From NCBI GenBank assembly GCA_002387205.1, contig DGLA01000008.1, positions 62,001-126,000 on the forward strand: a DNA stretch of 64,000 nt. Reading direction: 5' to 3'. The stretch comes from Stutzerimonas stutzeri. Lineage in GTDB: Bacteria; Pseudomonadota; Gammaproteobacteria; Pseudomonadales; Pseudomonadaceae. Below the pieces are notes generated by a model, which saw only the letters and a list, made by a program, of their open reading frames with translations, had not been told where the DNA came from and searched no databases. Shown piece after piece: positions 25,989-34,873 of the stretch (positions within the stretch are counted from its first letter, which is position 1; every line of letters starts with the position of its first letter). Both the position numbers and the translations under genes were made by a program.

Positions 25989-26765
25989 ATGTGTGAACTG
26001 CTCGGCATGAGTGCCAACGTACCCACCGATATCCACTTCAGCTTCACCGGGCTCATGCAGCGCGGCGGCCGGACGGGGCCGCACAAGGATGGTTGGGGCA
26101 TCGCTTTCTACGAAGGCCGCGGTTTGCGTCTGTTCCAGGACCCTGTTGCGAGCTGTGAGTCTGAAGTGGCGAAGATGGTCCAGCACTATCTGATCAAGAG
26201 CCACGTAGTGATCGGTCATATTCGTCACGCCAATGTCGGCAAGGTAGCGTTGGTCAACACCCATCCTTTCGTTCGCGAACTGTGGGGCCAGCACTGGTGC
26301 TTTGCTCATAACGGGCAGCTGGCCGACTTCGCCCCCAGGCGAGGCTTCTATCGTGCGGTCGGGGATACGGATAGCGAAGCGGCGTTCTGCGATTTGCTCA
26401 GCCGCATACGCAGCCATTTTCCCGAGCGGGTAGACGGCGAAGATCTGTTGCCCCATCTGCTCGACGCCTGTGCTGGTTACCGTGCCCAGGGTGTGTTCAA
26501 TTGCCTTCTTAGCAATGGTGAATGGTTGTTCAGCTTTTGCTCGACCAAGCTGGCGCAGATTACCCGCCGCGCACCTTTCGGTCCGGCTCAGTTGAAGGAT
26601 GCCGAACTGACCGTCGACTTCAACGCCGAGACCACGCCGAACGACGTGGTAACCGTGCTGGCAACAGAGCCACTGACCGACAATGAGCAATGGGACATTC
26701 ACCAGCCTGGCGAGTGGACGCTGTGGCGGCTGGGCGATTGCGTCGCGCGAGGGCAGGTGGCCTGA
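25989..26765 (+). CDS. yafJ: Class II glutamine amidotransferase, YafJ-like
   Basis: A 258-residue N-terminal-nucleophile hydrolase of the GATase_4 group. Cys2 becomes the N-terminal nucleophile after Met removal. Conserved motifs include GRTGPHKDGWGIAFY (about 27-41), GHIRHANVG (76-84), NTHPF (90-94) and FAHNGQL (104-110). The family hydrolyses glutamine amide groups but the acceptor is unknown for YafJ. It ends with TGA that shares one base with the ATG of the following DUF2937 gene, indicating translational coupling. Confidence 0.9.
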   Translation: MCELLGMSANVPTDIHFSFTGLMQRGGRTGPHKDGWGIAFYEGRGLRLFQDPVASCESEVAKMVQHYLIKSHVVIGHIRHANVGKVALVNTHPFVRELWGQHWCFAHNGQLADFAPRRGFYRAVGDTDSEAAFCDLLSRIRSHFPERVDGEDLLPHLLDACAGYRAQGVFNCLLSNGEWLFSFCSTKLAQITRRAPFGPAQLKDAELTVDFNAETTPNDVVTVLATEPLTDNEQWDIHQPGEWTLWRLGDCVARGQVA

Positions 26766-27304
26766 TGCTGAGAAGTTATCTTCGCCTCACCTTGTTCGCC
26801 CTGGGATTGCTGGTCGGAGTCCAGGTGCCGGGTTTTATCCAGGCCTACGTGAACCACATCGAAGCGCGTCGCGCCGAAGCCCAGCAGGGGCTAACCGGGT
26901 TCCAGGACACTGCCGGGCGATTTTTCGAGGGCGATCTTAACGCTCTGGTTGAGCATTACCGCGCCAGTGAGGATCCGGTCATCCAGAGCGATGCGCGCAG
27001 TGTTTCCGCGCTGGTCGAACGTGCCAGGTTGCTGGACTGTGAGTGGCGAATCATGCAGGGCCCCTGGTATGCCCGGGCCTGGCATGTGGTGATCGGTGCG
27101 GATCGGGACCTGCGACGTCAGGTGTGGAGCAGCTACCGCTTCCAGGTCTTGCTGGCCCCCGAGGCGATAGCCTGGGGTATTTGCTGTGCGTTAATGCTGG
27201 CGTTTGTCATCGAGGGCATCTTCCTGGTGCTGAGTCGGGCACTGTTTCCTCAGCGGTACCGACGCCGGCGGCGCAGGTCTAGCCCGCTTCCACCGAAGCG
27301 GTAG
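26765..27304 (+). CDS. DUF2937-like membrane protein
   Basis: A 179-residue protein with an N-terminal helix (about 8-25), a soluble helical region, and a C-terminal helix (about 134-160) followed by an Arg-rich tail. This matches the DUF2937 family, whose function is unknown. Its ATG overlaps the yafJ stop by one base. The last 26 bases overlap the end of the convergent membrane-protein gene at 27279-27797. The positively charged tail suggests the C-terminus is cytoplasmic. Confidence 0.78.
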   Translation: MLRSYLRLTLFALGLLVGVQVPGFIQAYVNHIEARRAEAQQGLTGFQDTAGRFFEGDLNALVEHYRASEDPVIQSDARSVSALVERARLLDCEWRIMQGPWYARAWHVVIGADRDLRRQVWSSYRFQVLLAPEAIAWGICCALMLAFVIEGIFLVLSRALFPQRYRRRRRRSSPLPPKR

Positions 27305-27797
27305 TCTGGGCTGCCTGAATCCGCACTACTCGCGCACTCAGGCGGTATACCCACTCACCCAGACCTAGCTGAAGGGCAGGCAGACACAGCGTCAGAGGGA
27401 TCATCCAGAGCAGATCGGTCCCTCTCACAATCAGCCTCACATTTCCCAGGGTCCCAGGCATGTCGGCAGCCTGCAGCAGCACGCCGATTACCCCGAGCCA
27501 TATCAACGTGACTTGAGCGAGCTGCCAGCCGCCAAAAATCACATTGGCAATTCGTAGCCACGGGCGGTGCGCCGGCACCAGCAGTGCGCCTGACCACCAC
27601 GCCAGCAATGTCATCGAGAACGTCATTTTCCACAGGGCAGGAAAAATTCCTCCATTGCCCAGTAAGAATGCATGCCACGGGGCTGCGGCCCAGCTATAGA
27701 GGCCAGACCGCAGCACCGCTAGAACCAAACGGAGATCGCTAACCGCGACGAGTGCCGTGAGTCCGGTTACTGCGGCAATCACCCAGCGCTGTCTCAT
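27279..27797 (-). CDS. Hypothetical four-helix membrane protein
   Basis: A 172-residue hydrophobic protein with about four membrane helices (near 8-28, 55-75, 85-108 and 128-150). No motif identifies a family; I do not recognise it. Its 3' end overlaps the convergent DUF2937 gene by 26 bases. It starts 36 bases after the VWA gene's stop on the same strand, so it could be the last gene of the MoxR/GFA/VWA transcription unit. Confidence 0.65.
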   Translation of the reverse strand: MRQRWVIAAVTGLTALVAVSDLRLVLAVLRSGLYSWAAAPWHAFLLGNGGIFPALWKMTFSMTLLAWWSGALLVPAHRPWLRIANVIFGGWQLAQVTLIWLGVIGVLLQAADMPGTLGNVRLIVRGTDLLWMIPLTLCLPALQLGLGEWVYRLSARVVRIQAAQTTASVEAG

Positions 27798-27833
27798 TTA
27801 TATGCATCCTTGCAGCGGTTAGCCGGAAACGGC

Positions 27834-29012
27834 CTATTTCGACAGGAACTTCATCCCTTCTTCCAGCCCGCTCAAAGTCAGCGGGTACATGTGGTCTTCA
27901 ACGAGCTCCCGGACGATGCCGGTAGATGAGGTATAGCCCCAGGTATCCTTCGGGTAGGGGTTGATCCAAATGAGCTTCTTGTACTTTTCCATGAAGCGCT
28001 GCATCCAGACGTAGCCTGCTTCCTCGTTCCAGTGCTCGACGCTGCCGCCTGGCTGGGTGATCTCGTAGGGCGCCATGGCGGCGTCGCCAACGAACACCAC
28101 CTTGTAGTCGGCGCCGTACTTGTGCAGCAGATCCAGCGTCGAGGTGCGCTCGGACGTGCGGCGGAAGTTGTTCTTCCACACTGACTCGTAGATGAAGTTG
28201 TGGAAGTAGAAGTACTCCAGATGCTTGAACTCGGTTTTACAGGCAGAGAACAGCTCTTCGCAGACTTTCACATGCGCGTCCATCGAGCCGCCGATGTCGA
28301 ACAGGATGAGCAGTTTCACGGCGTTGCGACGCTCAGGTCGCATCTGGATATTCAGCAGGCCGCCGTCCTTGGCGGTATGGTCGATGGTGCCGTCCAGGTC
28401 CAGTTCGTCCTGCGCTCCCTGGCGAGCGAATTTGCGCAGGCGGCGCAGGGCGACCTTGATGTTGCGTGTGCCCAGTTCCACCTGATCGTCGAGGTTCTTG
28501 TACTCGCGCTGGTCCCAGACCTTGACAGCTTTGCCCTGACGTTTGCCGGCGTCACCGACACGGATGCCCTCGGGGTTGTAGCCACCGGAACCGAACGGGC
28601 TGGTGCCGCCTGTGCCGATCCACTTGTTACCACCGGCGTGTTTGCCTTTCTGTTCTTCCAGCCGCTTCTTGAATTCTTCGATCAGCTTGTCCAGGCCGCC
28701 CAGCGACTGGATCTTTGCGCGCTCCTCGTCGCTCAGCGAACGCTCGAACTCCTTGCGTAGCCACTCTTCCGGAATCAACGCCTCGATGTGCTGATCTAGA
28801 TTTTCCAGGCCCTTGAAGTAGGCGCCGAAGGCGCGATCGAATTTGTCGAAGTGCCGCTCGTCCTTTACCAGAATCGCTCGCGACAGGTAGTAGAACTCAT
28901 CCATGTCGGCGAACACGACGTTGTGTTTCAACGCGTTGATAAGGTCGAGCAGTTCGCGCACCGATACCGGAACCTTCGCGGCGCGCATCTCATTGAACAG
29001 GCCAAGCAGCAT
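27834..29012 (-). CDS. CoxE-like VWA domain protein
   Basis: A 392-residue cytoplasmic protein with a helical N-terminal half and a C-terminal VWA fold. The metal-site motif reads FDIGGSMD rather than the classical DxSxS, giving Asp, Gly and Ser at the key places, and VFVGDAAMAP follows. It pairs with the MoxR ATPase encoded upstream; MoxR-VWA pairs act as chaperones that insert metals or activate enzymes. No target enzyme is encoded nearby, so the client is unknown. The order on the minus strand is moxR, GFA, VWA with gaps of about 50 bases. Confidence 0.9.
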   Translation of the reverse strand: MLLGLFNEMRAAKVPVSVRELLDLINALKHNVVFADMDEFYYLSRAILVKDERHFDKFDRAFGAYFKGLENLDQHIEALIPEEWLRKEFERSLSDEERAKIQSLGGLDKLIEEFKKRLEEQKGKHAGGNKWIGTGGTSPFGSGGYNPEGIRVGDAGKRQGKAVKVWDQREYKNLDDQVELGTRNIKVALRRLRKFARQGAQDELDLDGTIDHTAKDGGLLNIQMRPERRNAVKLLILFDIGGSMDAHVKVCEELFSACKTEFKHLEYFYFHNFIYESVWKNNFRRTSERTSTLDLLHKYGADYKVVFVGDAAMAPYEITQPGGSVEHWNEEAGYVWMQRFMEKYKKLIWINPYPKDTWGYTSSTGIVRELVEDHMYPLTLSGLEEGMKFLSK

Positions 29013-29059
29013 GGCAGAACCTCAAGCGTGCCTTCGTGGCGGCACCTTTGTAAGAGTGG

Positions 29060-29458
29060 TCAGCGGTCTTCGTCGTGCGTGGGCAGACCGTCGCGGATCT
29101 CGTACCAGTCCGCTTTGGAGTTCACGTAAATATGTTCCTGCGGTGGGGCGGGAAGGGGTGAATCGAGCGTACCGGCCGCAACACCCAGCTCGTGCTCGCG
29201 ATTGTCGACGAATTGCAGATTGGAGCCGCAACGGATGCAGAACGTCCGGGTCACGTGTTCTGACGAGTGATAGACGCCCAACTGGTCCTTGCCAGAGAGA
29301 AAGTGAAACGCGTCCAGCGGAACGCCTGCATAAGTGGCAAAGGCCGCGCCGTGGGTCTTGCGACACATTTTGCAGTGGCAATGGGTCAGCTCGTTGATTG
29401 GCGCGTCAATGCGATAGCGAACGACGCCGCAGAGGCAACTACCGGTATGCGTTTGCAT
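29060..29458 (-). CDS. GFA family zinc protein
   Basis: A 132-residue protein of the glutathione-dependent formaldehyde-activating (Gfa/CENP-V) fold. The zinc ligand pattern is visible as Cys8, Cys10, Cys27, Cys29, Cys32, then Cys75 and Cys78 (CIRC). GGAGGAAG lies ahead of the ATG. Most members have no proven substrate; catalysis with glutathione and formaldehyde is doubtful even for Gfa. It is inserted between moxR and its VWA partner, which is unusual. Whether it belongs to the same pathway is unknown. Confidence 0.9.
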   Translation of the reverse strand: MQTHTGSCLCGVVRYRIDAPINELTHCHCKMCRKTHGAAFATYAGVPLDAFHFLSGKDQLGVYHSSEHVTRTFCIRCGSNLQFVDNREHELGVAAGTLDSPLPAPPQEHIYVNSKADWYEIRDGLPTHDEDR

Positions 29459-29507
29459 GGATCTTCCTCCAGTAAGTGAGGCGTCCGGTTCCCTTGAACC
29501 GACGCGG

Positions 29508-30353
29508 TCAACGGCTGGCGCGACGACTCATGAACGCCAGACGTTCAAGCAACTGCACGTCCTGCTCGTTTTTCACAAGCGCGCCAGCCAGCGGCGGGAT
29601 TGCGCGGGTAGGGTCGCGCTCGCGCAGGACGGCTTCGCCAATGTTGTCGGCCATCAGCAGCTTCAGCCAGTCGACCAGTTCGCTGGTGGACGGTTTCTTC
29701 TTCAGCCCTGGCACCTTACGTACATCAAAGAACACATCGAGCGCTTCGGCCACCAGATCCTTCTTGATACTGGGGTAGTGCACGTCAACGATCCGCTGCA
29801 GCGTGTCACGATCGGGGAACGCGATGTAGTGGAAGAAGCAGCGACGCAGGAAGGCGTCAGGCAGTTCTTTTTCATTGTTCGAGGTGATGATGATGATCGG
29901 TCGCTGCTTGGCCTTGATGGTCTCGTCCGTTTCGTAAACGTAGAACTCCATCTTGTCGAGTTCTTGCAGCAGGTCGTTCGGGAACTCGATGTCGGCCTTG
30001 TCGATCTCGTCGATCAGCAGGATGACGCGCTCTTCGGATTCGAACGCCTCCCACAGCTTGCCCTTCTTGATGTAGTTGCGCACATCGTGGACACGGTCGG
30101 AATCCAACTGCGAGTCGCGCAGCCGACTCACCGCATCGTACTCATACAAACCCTGATGCGCCTTGGTGGTCGACTTGATGTGCCAGGTGATCAGCCGCGC
30201 GCCGAACGATTCGGCCAGCTGCTCGGCCAGCATGGTCTTTCCGGTACCGGGTTCGCCTTTCACGAGGAGCGGACGTTCCAGGGTGATGGCGGCATTCACG
30301 GCAAGCTTGAGATCATCAGTAGCGACGTAGGACTGGGTGCCTTCGAATTTCAT
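29508..30353 (-). CDS. MoxR family AAA+ ATPase
   Basis: A 281-residue AAA+ protein with Walker A GEPGTGKT (33-40), Walker B ILLIDEIDKA (111-120), sensor-1 IITSNNEKELP and arginine-finger region PDAFLRRCFFHYI. MoxR ATPases work with VWA proteins as chaperones for metal-enzyme maturation or stress tolerance. It begins the set moxR-GFA-VWA on the minus strand. The sequence starts MKFEGTQSY, and the gene is preceded by AAGGAAA. No membrane segment is present. Confidence 0.95.
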   Translation of the reverse strand: MKFEGTQSYVATDDLKLAVNAAITLERPLLVKGEPGTGKTMLAEQLAESFGARLITWHIKSTTKAHQGLYEYDAVSRLRDSQLDSDRVHDVRNYIKKGKLWEAFESEERVILLIDEIDKADIEFPNDLLQELDKMEFYVYETDETIKAKQRPIIIITSNNEKELPDAFLRRCFFHYIAFPDRDTLQRIVDVHYPSIKKDLVAEALDVFFDVRKVPGLKKKPSTSELVDWLKLLMADNIGEAVLRERDPTRAIPPLAGALVKNEQDVQLLERLAFMSRRASR

Positions 30354-30491
30354 CGGGGTTTCCTTGGGTCGGGCCTGGCACGCAGGCGCTTCATGTGGAT
30401 TTGAGACCGCCGACTATAAGTGATGGGCGTTCCAGTGTGAACGTGAGCGGATCATTCAGTCACTGAATGGCCGCTGCTCGCGGCGACGTCC

Positions 30492-31568
30492 TCAGTCAGC
30501 ATCATCGGCAAGGGACCGTTCGAAACGCGCGGAGAAGGCTTCGACGAAGGCGTTGCGCAGGATAGCGACAAACGCCTGAAACGGGCTGACATCAGCGTTC
30601 TTGGTGCTGCCGGACAGTTCGACCCGCGTGGCGAACTGGTCCTTGCTCTGGTTCTGCAGCACTTCCTCGCCGCCGCCAACAACCGCTTCCCAGATCCCGC
30701 GGAAGAAACCCTTGTCGTCGTTTTCGACGTCCTGTTCAAAGTTGAATACTTCAACGTTGCGCAACAGTGGCTTTATATAGCCGTCCAGTTGGCTGTTATT
30801 CGCCTCGGCTTCCACCACCAGGTCACCAGTCCCAGCTGCGAAGTCGAAATTTCCATATGCACTGGCAAAGTCGTTCAGCTTGGTCAGGTCCAGTCCGGTC
30901 AGGCGCAGGCTGAACTGGAAATCCTCCCAGTCGGTGTAGGGATCGAACCGGGCAGTGGCTTCGATTGGCGCCTGGTTGAACATTTTTGCCCTGCCATTGA
31001 ACCGTGCCACGCGACCTTGCTCCTGATCCGCCGTGTTGGTCAGGTTGAAGAGGCTTGCATTGATCGCATTGGCATAGACATGCACCGGTGGATCAGCCTG
31101 AAAATTGCGAAAGGAAACCTGGCCGTCGACAATCCTGAGCTCATTAAGGGTGAAAGGCATCAGGTCGTTGACACGGTCCCGCCAGTCGACCCCATCCCCG
31201 GTCTGGGAATCGTTTTCCTCGTTGCCGTCTACAAAATTCAGGTGGGGCTGTTCCAGCACGATTTCACCGACCAGTGCCTGGTCCTTCCACAGCGCTCGCC
31301 AGCTCAGGCCGATGTCTATGGCGTTTGCGGTAAACAGCGGCGCCTGGACTCGCTCGTTCTTTTTTTCAATGATCAGATCGTCCGCTCGGTAGGCGCCACG
31401 CCACCAGGCTAGATCCACGTCTTCGATATGTCCGCGGTAGTCGCCCATGTCGGCAAGCTTGCCGTTCAGGTAGTTCAGTACTAGATACGGCAGCGCAAGA
31501 TGGAGCACGAGCAGCAGCAAGGCGAGCGAGAGGAGGATGCCGAGCGGAAGTCGATAACGTGTTTTCAT
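30492..31568 (-). CDS. DUF748/AsmA-like envelope protein
   Basis: A 358-residue protein with one N-terminal membrane helix (about residues 8-30) and a long beta-rich periplasmic part resembling DUF748 proteins, a branch of the AsmA-like superfamily that spans the periplasm and may move lipids. Typical phrases are IDIGLSWRALW near 80 and LRLTGLDLTKLNDFA near 225. The start MKTRYRLPLG is chosen as it places the helix at the N-terminus. It is divergent from cysK with 134 bases between starts and has no operon partner. Its role is inferred only from the fold. Confidence 0.8.
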   Translation of the reverse strand: MKTRYRLPLGILLSLALLLLVLHLALPYLVLNYLNGKLADMGDYRGHIEDVDLAWWRGAYRADDLIIEKKNERVQAPLFTANAIDIGLSWRALWKDQALVGEIVLEQPHLNFVDGNEENDSQTGDGVDWRDRVNDLMPFTLNELRIVDGQVSFRNFQADPPVHVYANAINASLFNLTNTADQEQGRVARFNGRAKMFNQAPIEATARFDPYTDWEDFQFSLRLTGLDLTKLNDFASAYGNFDFAAGTGDLVVEAEANNSQLDGYIKPLLRNVEVFNFEQDVENDDKGFFRGIWEAVVGGGEEVLQNQSKDQFATRVELSGSTKNADVSPFQAFVAILRNAFVEAFSARFERSLADDAD

Positions 31569-31702
31569 CTGGGCCTGACGGGTCGAGGGAGGTGGGCAGC
31601 TTGATTCTGGATGGACCTTGGCTGGCCGCCATGAGTTCGGCTGGACGAGGCACAAGACTGCGCTTAGGCTCATGGTCTGTTTTTTTCACGCAGGACATCG
31701 TC

Positions 31703-32677
31703 ATGAGCCGCATCTTTGCTGACAACGCGCAGACCATCGGCAATACGCCGCTGGTCATGATCAATCGACTGGGGCCCAAGGGCGTCACCATCATGGCCAA
31801 GATCGAGGGGCGCAATCCGGCCTACTCGGTCAAATGCCGGATAGGCGCGGCAATGATCTGGGACGCTGAAGAGAGCGGTCGGCTCAAGCCGGGCATGACC
31901 CTGGTCGAGCCAACCTCCGGCAATACCGGTATTGGCCTCGCCTTCGTAGCGGCAGCCCGTGGTTACAAGCTGTTGCTGACCATGCCGGCCTCTATGAGCC
32001 TGGAGCGCCGAAAGGTGTTGAAGGCTCTGGGTGCAGAGCTGGTACTTACCGAGCCGGCCAAAGGGATGAAGGGCGCGATCGAGAAGGCGGCTGAAATTGC
32101 GGCATCGGATCCTGGCATTTACTTCATGCCACAGCAGTTCGAGAACCCGTCCAATCCCGCGATTCATGAGAAAACCACGGGTCCGGAAATCTGGAATGAC
32201 ACTGACGGGGGAATAGACGTACTGGTCGCTGGTGTCGGCACCGGCGGCACCATTACCGGCGTGTCGCGCTATATCAAGAACACCAAGGGCAAACAGATTC
32301 TGAGCGTCGCGGTGGAGCCGGTCAGCTCGCCTGTTATCAGCCAGACCCTGGCGGGTGAGGAGGTCAAACCCAGCCCGCACAAGATTCAGGGCATAGGAGC
32401 CGGCTTCGTTCCGAAGAATCTGGATCTGTCGATCGTCGACCGGGTCGAGCGTGTCGACGACGATGAGTCGAAAGCGATGGCGCTGCGCCTGATGCGCGAG
32501 GAAGGCATCCTCTGCGGTATTTCCTGCGGTGCGGCAATGGCCGCGGCTGTACGACTGGCTGAGAAACCGGAAATGCAGGGCAAGAACATCGTCGTGATCC
32601 TGCCCGATTCTGGCGAGCGCTATCTGTCGTCCATGCTGTTCTCCGATATGTTCGGTGAGCAGGAGTTGCAGCAGTAA
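31703..32677 (+). CDS. cysK: Cysteine synthase A (O-acetylserine sulfhydrylase)
   Basis: A 324-residue PLP enzyme that makes L-cysteine from O-acetylserine and sulfide. Lys44 in NPAYSVKCR forms the Schiff base, the substrate loop TSGNTGIG follows at about 73-80, and the glycine loop GTGGTITG binds the cofactor phosphate. Motifs near 225-300 fit CysK rather than CysM. The start MSRIFADNAQTIGNTP is the family N-terminus; it is preceded by GCAGGA. It is followed by aceK with 147 bases between, so likely a single-gene unit. Confidence 0.95.
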   Translation: MSRIFADNAQTIGNTPLVMINRLGPKGVTIMAKIEGRNPAYSVKCRIGAAMIWDAEESGRLKPGMTLVEPTSGNTGIGLAFVAAARGYKLLLTMPASMSLERRKVLKALGAELVLTEPAKGMKGAIEKAAEIAASDPGIYFMPQQFENPSNPAIHEKTTGPEIWNDTDGGIDVLVAGVGTGGTITGVSRYIKNTKGKQILSVAVEPVSSPVISQTLAGEEVKPSPHKIQGIGAGFVPKNLDLSIVDRVERVDDDESKAMALRLMREEGILCGISCGAAMAAAVRLAEKPEMQGKNIVVILPDSGERYLSSMLFSDMFGEQELQQ

Positions 32678-32824
32678 GCCAAGCGCCGCGCTGGGCCGCG
32701 ATGGCGGCTCTGGCGCAATGGCTATGCACGCAGCCAGGCCTGAGCGATCAAGGAACCTGGCCAGCTTTCATTGAGCCGTACCTCTGGATAGGCTCGGCGC
32801 TTTTCACGCAGCGAGAGCAACCAC

Positions 32825-34546
32825 ATGGCGCAGCATTCGCCAGATGTCGAGATTGCCAGACAGATCCTCCTGGGGTTCGACGATTATCGCGAGCAGTTCA
32901 GGCTGATAACCGAAGGCGCCAGGTCGCGTTTCGAAAAGGCGCAATGGCAGGAGGCACAGCGCGCATCGGCTGCAAGAATCAACCTGTACGAAGAAAAGGT
33001 GGGTGAGACCGCTGCGGTTTTGCGCGCAGCCTTCGAACCCAGCGTGCTGATCGATGTAGAGCGCTGGCCGCGGATCAAGGCCGAGTACATCGAGCTGATC
33101 AATCCGCGCTTCGACGATGAGCTGTCCGAAACCTGGTACAACTCGATCTTCTGTACGTTGTTCAGCCACGACTGTATCAATGACAGCACCATGTTCATCC
33201 ACACCACGCGGCCATCGAATCGTGCCCAGCGGATGGCCCAGACACGGCGCTACCAGCCCGGCGGTGATTTGCGCGGTGTGCTTGAACAGGTTCTCACGGA
33301 CTTTGCTCTCGATGTGCCTTACGCCGATAGGCCCGGCGATCTCGAGCGCCTGGAGGGGCAGCTTGAGGTGTCGCTGCCAGATTGGGTGTGCAGGGACCCG
33401 GAGCTGATCGTCGAGTTGTTTTCCTCGGTGCTCTATCGCAACAAGGGCGCCTATCTGGTCGGGCGCATCTTCACCCGGGATGAACAGTGGCCGCTGGTGA
33501 TCCCTCTTTTACACCGCGAGGGTGTAGGGCTGGTTGCCGACGCTTTGATTACAGACGAGGCGGAAGTCTCCATCATCTTCTCGTTCACCCGCTCGTATTT
33601 CATGGTCGAGGTACCTATCCCGGCGGAGTTCATCGGCTTTCTCAAGCAGATCATGCCCGGTAAGCACGTTGCCGAGCTCTACACCTCGATCGGCTTCTAC
33701 AAGCACGGAAAATCTGAGTTCTATCGCGCCCTGATCACTCACCTGGCCACCACTGACGACCGCTTCATCATGGCCCCGGGCGTGCGCGGCATGGTCATGA
33801 GCGTGTTCACGCTGCCTGGTTTCAATACGGTGTTCAAGATCATCAAGGATCGCTTTTCCCACACCAAAAACGTCAATCGCGCGACGGTGATCGAGAAGTA
33901 CCGGCTGGTGAAGAGTGTCGACCGGGTAGGGCGCATGGCCGATACCCAGGAGTTCGCCGACTTCCGTTTTCCGTTGTCGAAGTTCGAGCCCGAATGTCTC
34001 GTGGAGCTGCTCGAAGTCGCGCCGTCCACGGTCGAGGTGCAGGGCGACACGGTATTGGTGCGCCATTGCTGGACCGAGCGGCGCATGACGCCATTGAATA
34101 TCTATGTCGAAAATGCCAACGAACAGCAGGTCGAGGAAGCCTTGGAAGACTACGGGTTGGCGATCAAGCAGCTCGCTGCAGCCAACATCTTCCCTGGCGA
34201 CATGTTGCTGAAGAACTTCGGGGTCACTCGTCACGGTCGGGTCGTGTTCTACGACTACGACGAGATCTGCTTCCTGACGGAGGTGAATTTCCGCTACATC
34301 CCCGAAGCTCGATACCCGGAAGATGAAATGGCCTCTGAGCCCTGGTATTCAGTCGGGCCGAACGATGTCTTTCCGGAAGAATTTCCACGTTTCCTGTTTG
34401 CCGATCCAAAGCAACGACGGCTGTTCGCCAAGCTCCACGGCGAGTTATACGACGCCAATTACTGGAAAGGTCTGCAGCAGGCAATCGGCGACGGCAAGGT
34501 GATTGACGTTTTTCCGTATCGTCGCAGGGTTGCGGCATCCCGATAG
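32825..34546 (+). CDS. aceK: Isocitrate dehydrogenase kinase/phosphatase
   Basis: A 573-residue bifunctional enzyme that phosphorylates and dephosphorylates isocitrate dehydrogenase, steering carbon between the TCA cycle and the glyoxylate bypass. The kinase-like C-terminal half has the ATP-binding APGVRGMVMSVF segment, the catalytic FPGDMLLKNFGVTRHG and the metal-binding YDYDE. The N-terminal regulatory half is helical. Length matches E. coli AceK (578). Unlike in E. coli it is not beside aceA or aceB, which is normal for Pseudomonas. The ATG follows GAGAG by about eight bases. Confidence 0.97.
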   Translation: MAQHSPDVEIARQILLGFDDYREQFRLITEGARSRFEKAQWQEAQRASAARINLYEEKVGETAAVLRAAFEPSVLIDVERWPRIKAEYIELINPRFDDELSETWYNSIFCTLFSHDCINDSTMFIHTTRPSNRAQRMAQTRRYQPGGDLRGVLEQVLTDFALDVPYADRPGDLERLEGQLEVSLPDWVCRDPELIVELFSSVLYRNKGAYLVGRIFTRDEQWPLVIPLLHREGVGLVADALITDEAEVSIIFSFTRSYFMVEVPIPAEFIGFLKQIMPGKHVAELYTSIGFYKHGKSEFYRALITHLATTDDRFIMAPGVRGMVMSVFTLPGFNTVFKIIKDRFSHTKNVNRATVIEKYRLVKSVDRVGRMADTQEFADFRFPLSKFEPECLVELLEVAPSTVEVQGDTVLVRHCWTERRMTPLNIYVENANEQQVEEALEDYGLAIKQLAAANIFPGDMLLKNFGVTRHGRVVFYDYDEICFLTEVNFRYIPEARYPEDEMASEPWYSVGPNDVFPEEFPRFLFADPKQRRLFAKLHGELYDANYWKGLQQAIGDGKVIDVFPYRRRVAASR

Positions 34547-34724
34547 TCGCGTCAGGCGAACGCTGGCTGGTTGTCGGGGTCGCTATCCATAGAGCCGGAT
34601 GAAAGGCACGACGCCTGAACAATCTGCAACACCTGTCATCGGTCATGTTGCGGTTGTTGGGTTATGCTGGTCTCGAAGTCCCATGGCTCCACCAAGACCC
34701 GTATCAAGTAGGAGGGGTTAGACC

Positions 34725-34850
34725 ATGAAAGCATGGCTCGATAGTGTGTGCTGGAATCTGGCAGTGGCGCTTGGGTTTGTTGAACCGCCGAAGTTGCAGC
34801 CTATCCCGGTGCAAGCGCAACGAGACAGGTCGGCAGCCCAGCGTCGCTGA
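34725..34850 (+). CDS. Candidate 41-residue small protein, possibly PA1414-like
   Basis: A 41-codon ORF (ATG at 34725, TGA at 34848-34850) with a very strong ribosome site, AGGAGG at 34710-34715, nine bases upstream. The product has a short amphipathic hydrophobic N-terminal helix (MKAWL to about residue 18), then VEPPKLQPIPV and a basic Arg/Gln tail. From memory this resembles the tiny PA1414 family of Pseudomonas (helix, then LQPIPV, then basic tail); I could not check this. It lies between aceK and a convergent GST gene. No Anr box was found in the 178 bases upstream. Confidence 0.65.
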   Translation: MKAWLDSVCWNLAVALGFVEPPKLQPIPVQAQRDRSAAQRR

Positions 34851-34873
34851 CACGGCGAGCCGGGCGTTGACTC

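Noticed and set aside
30492..31673. Longer start for the DUF748 protein at 31673
   Set aside because: It adds 35 residues that overlap the cysK promoter region and displaces the N-terminal membrane helix.
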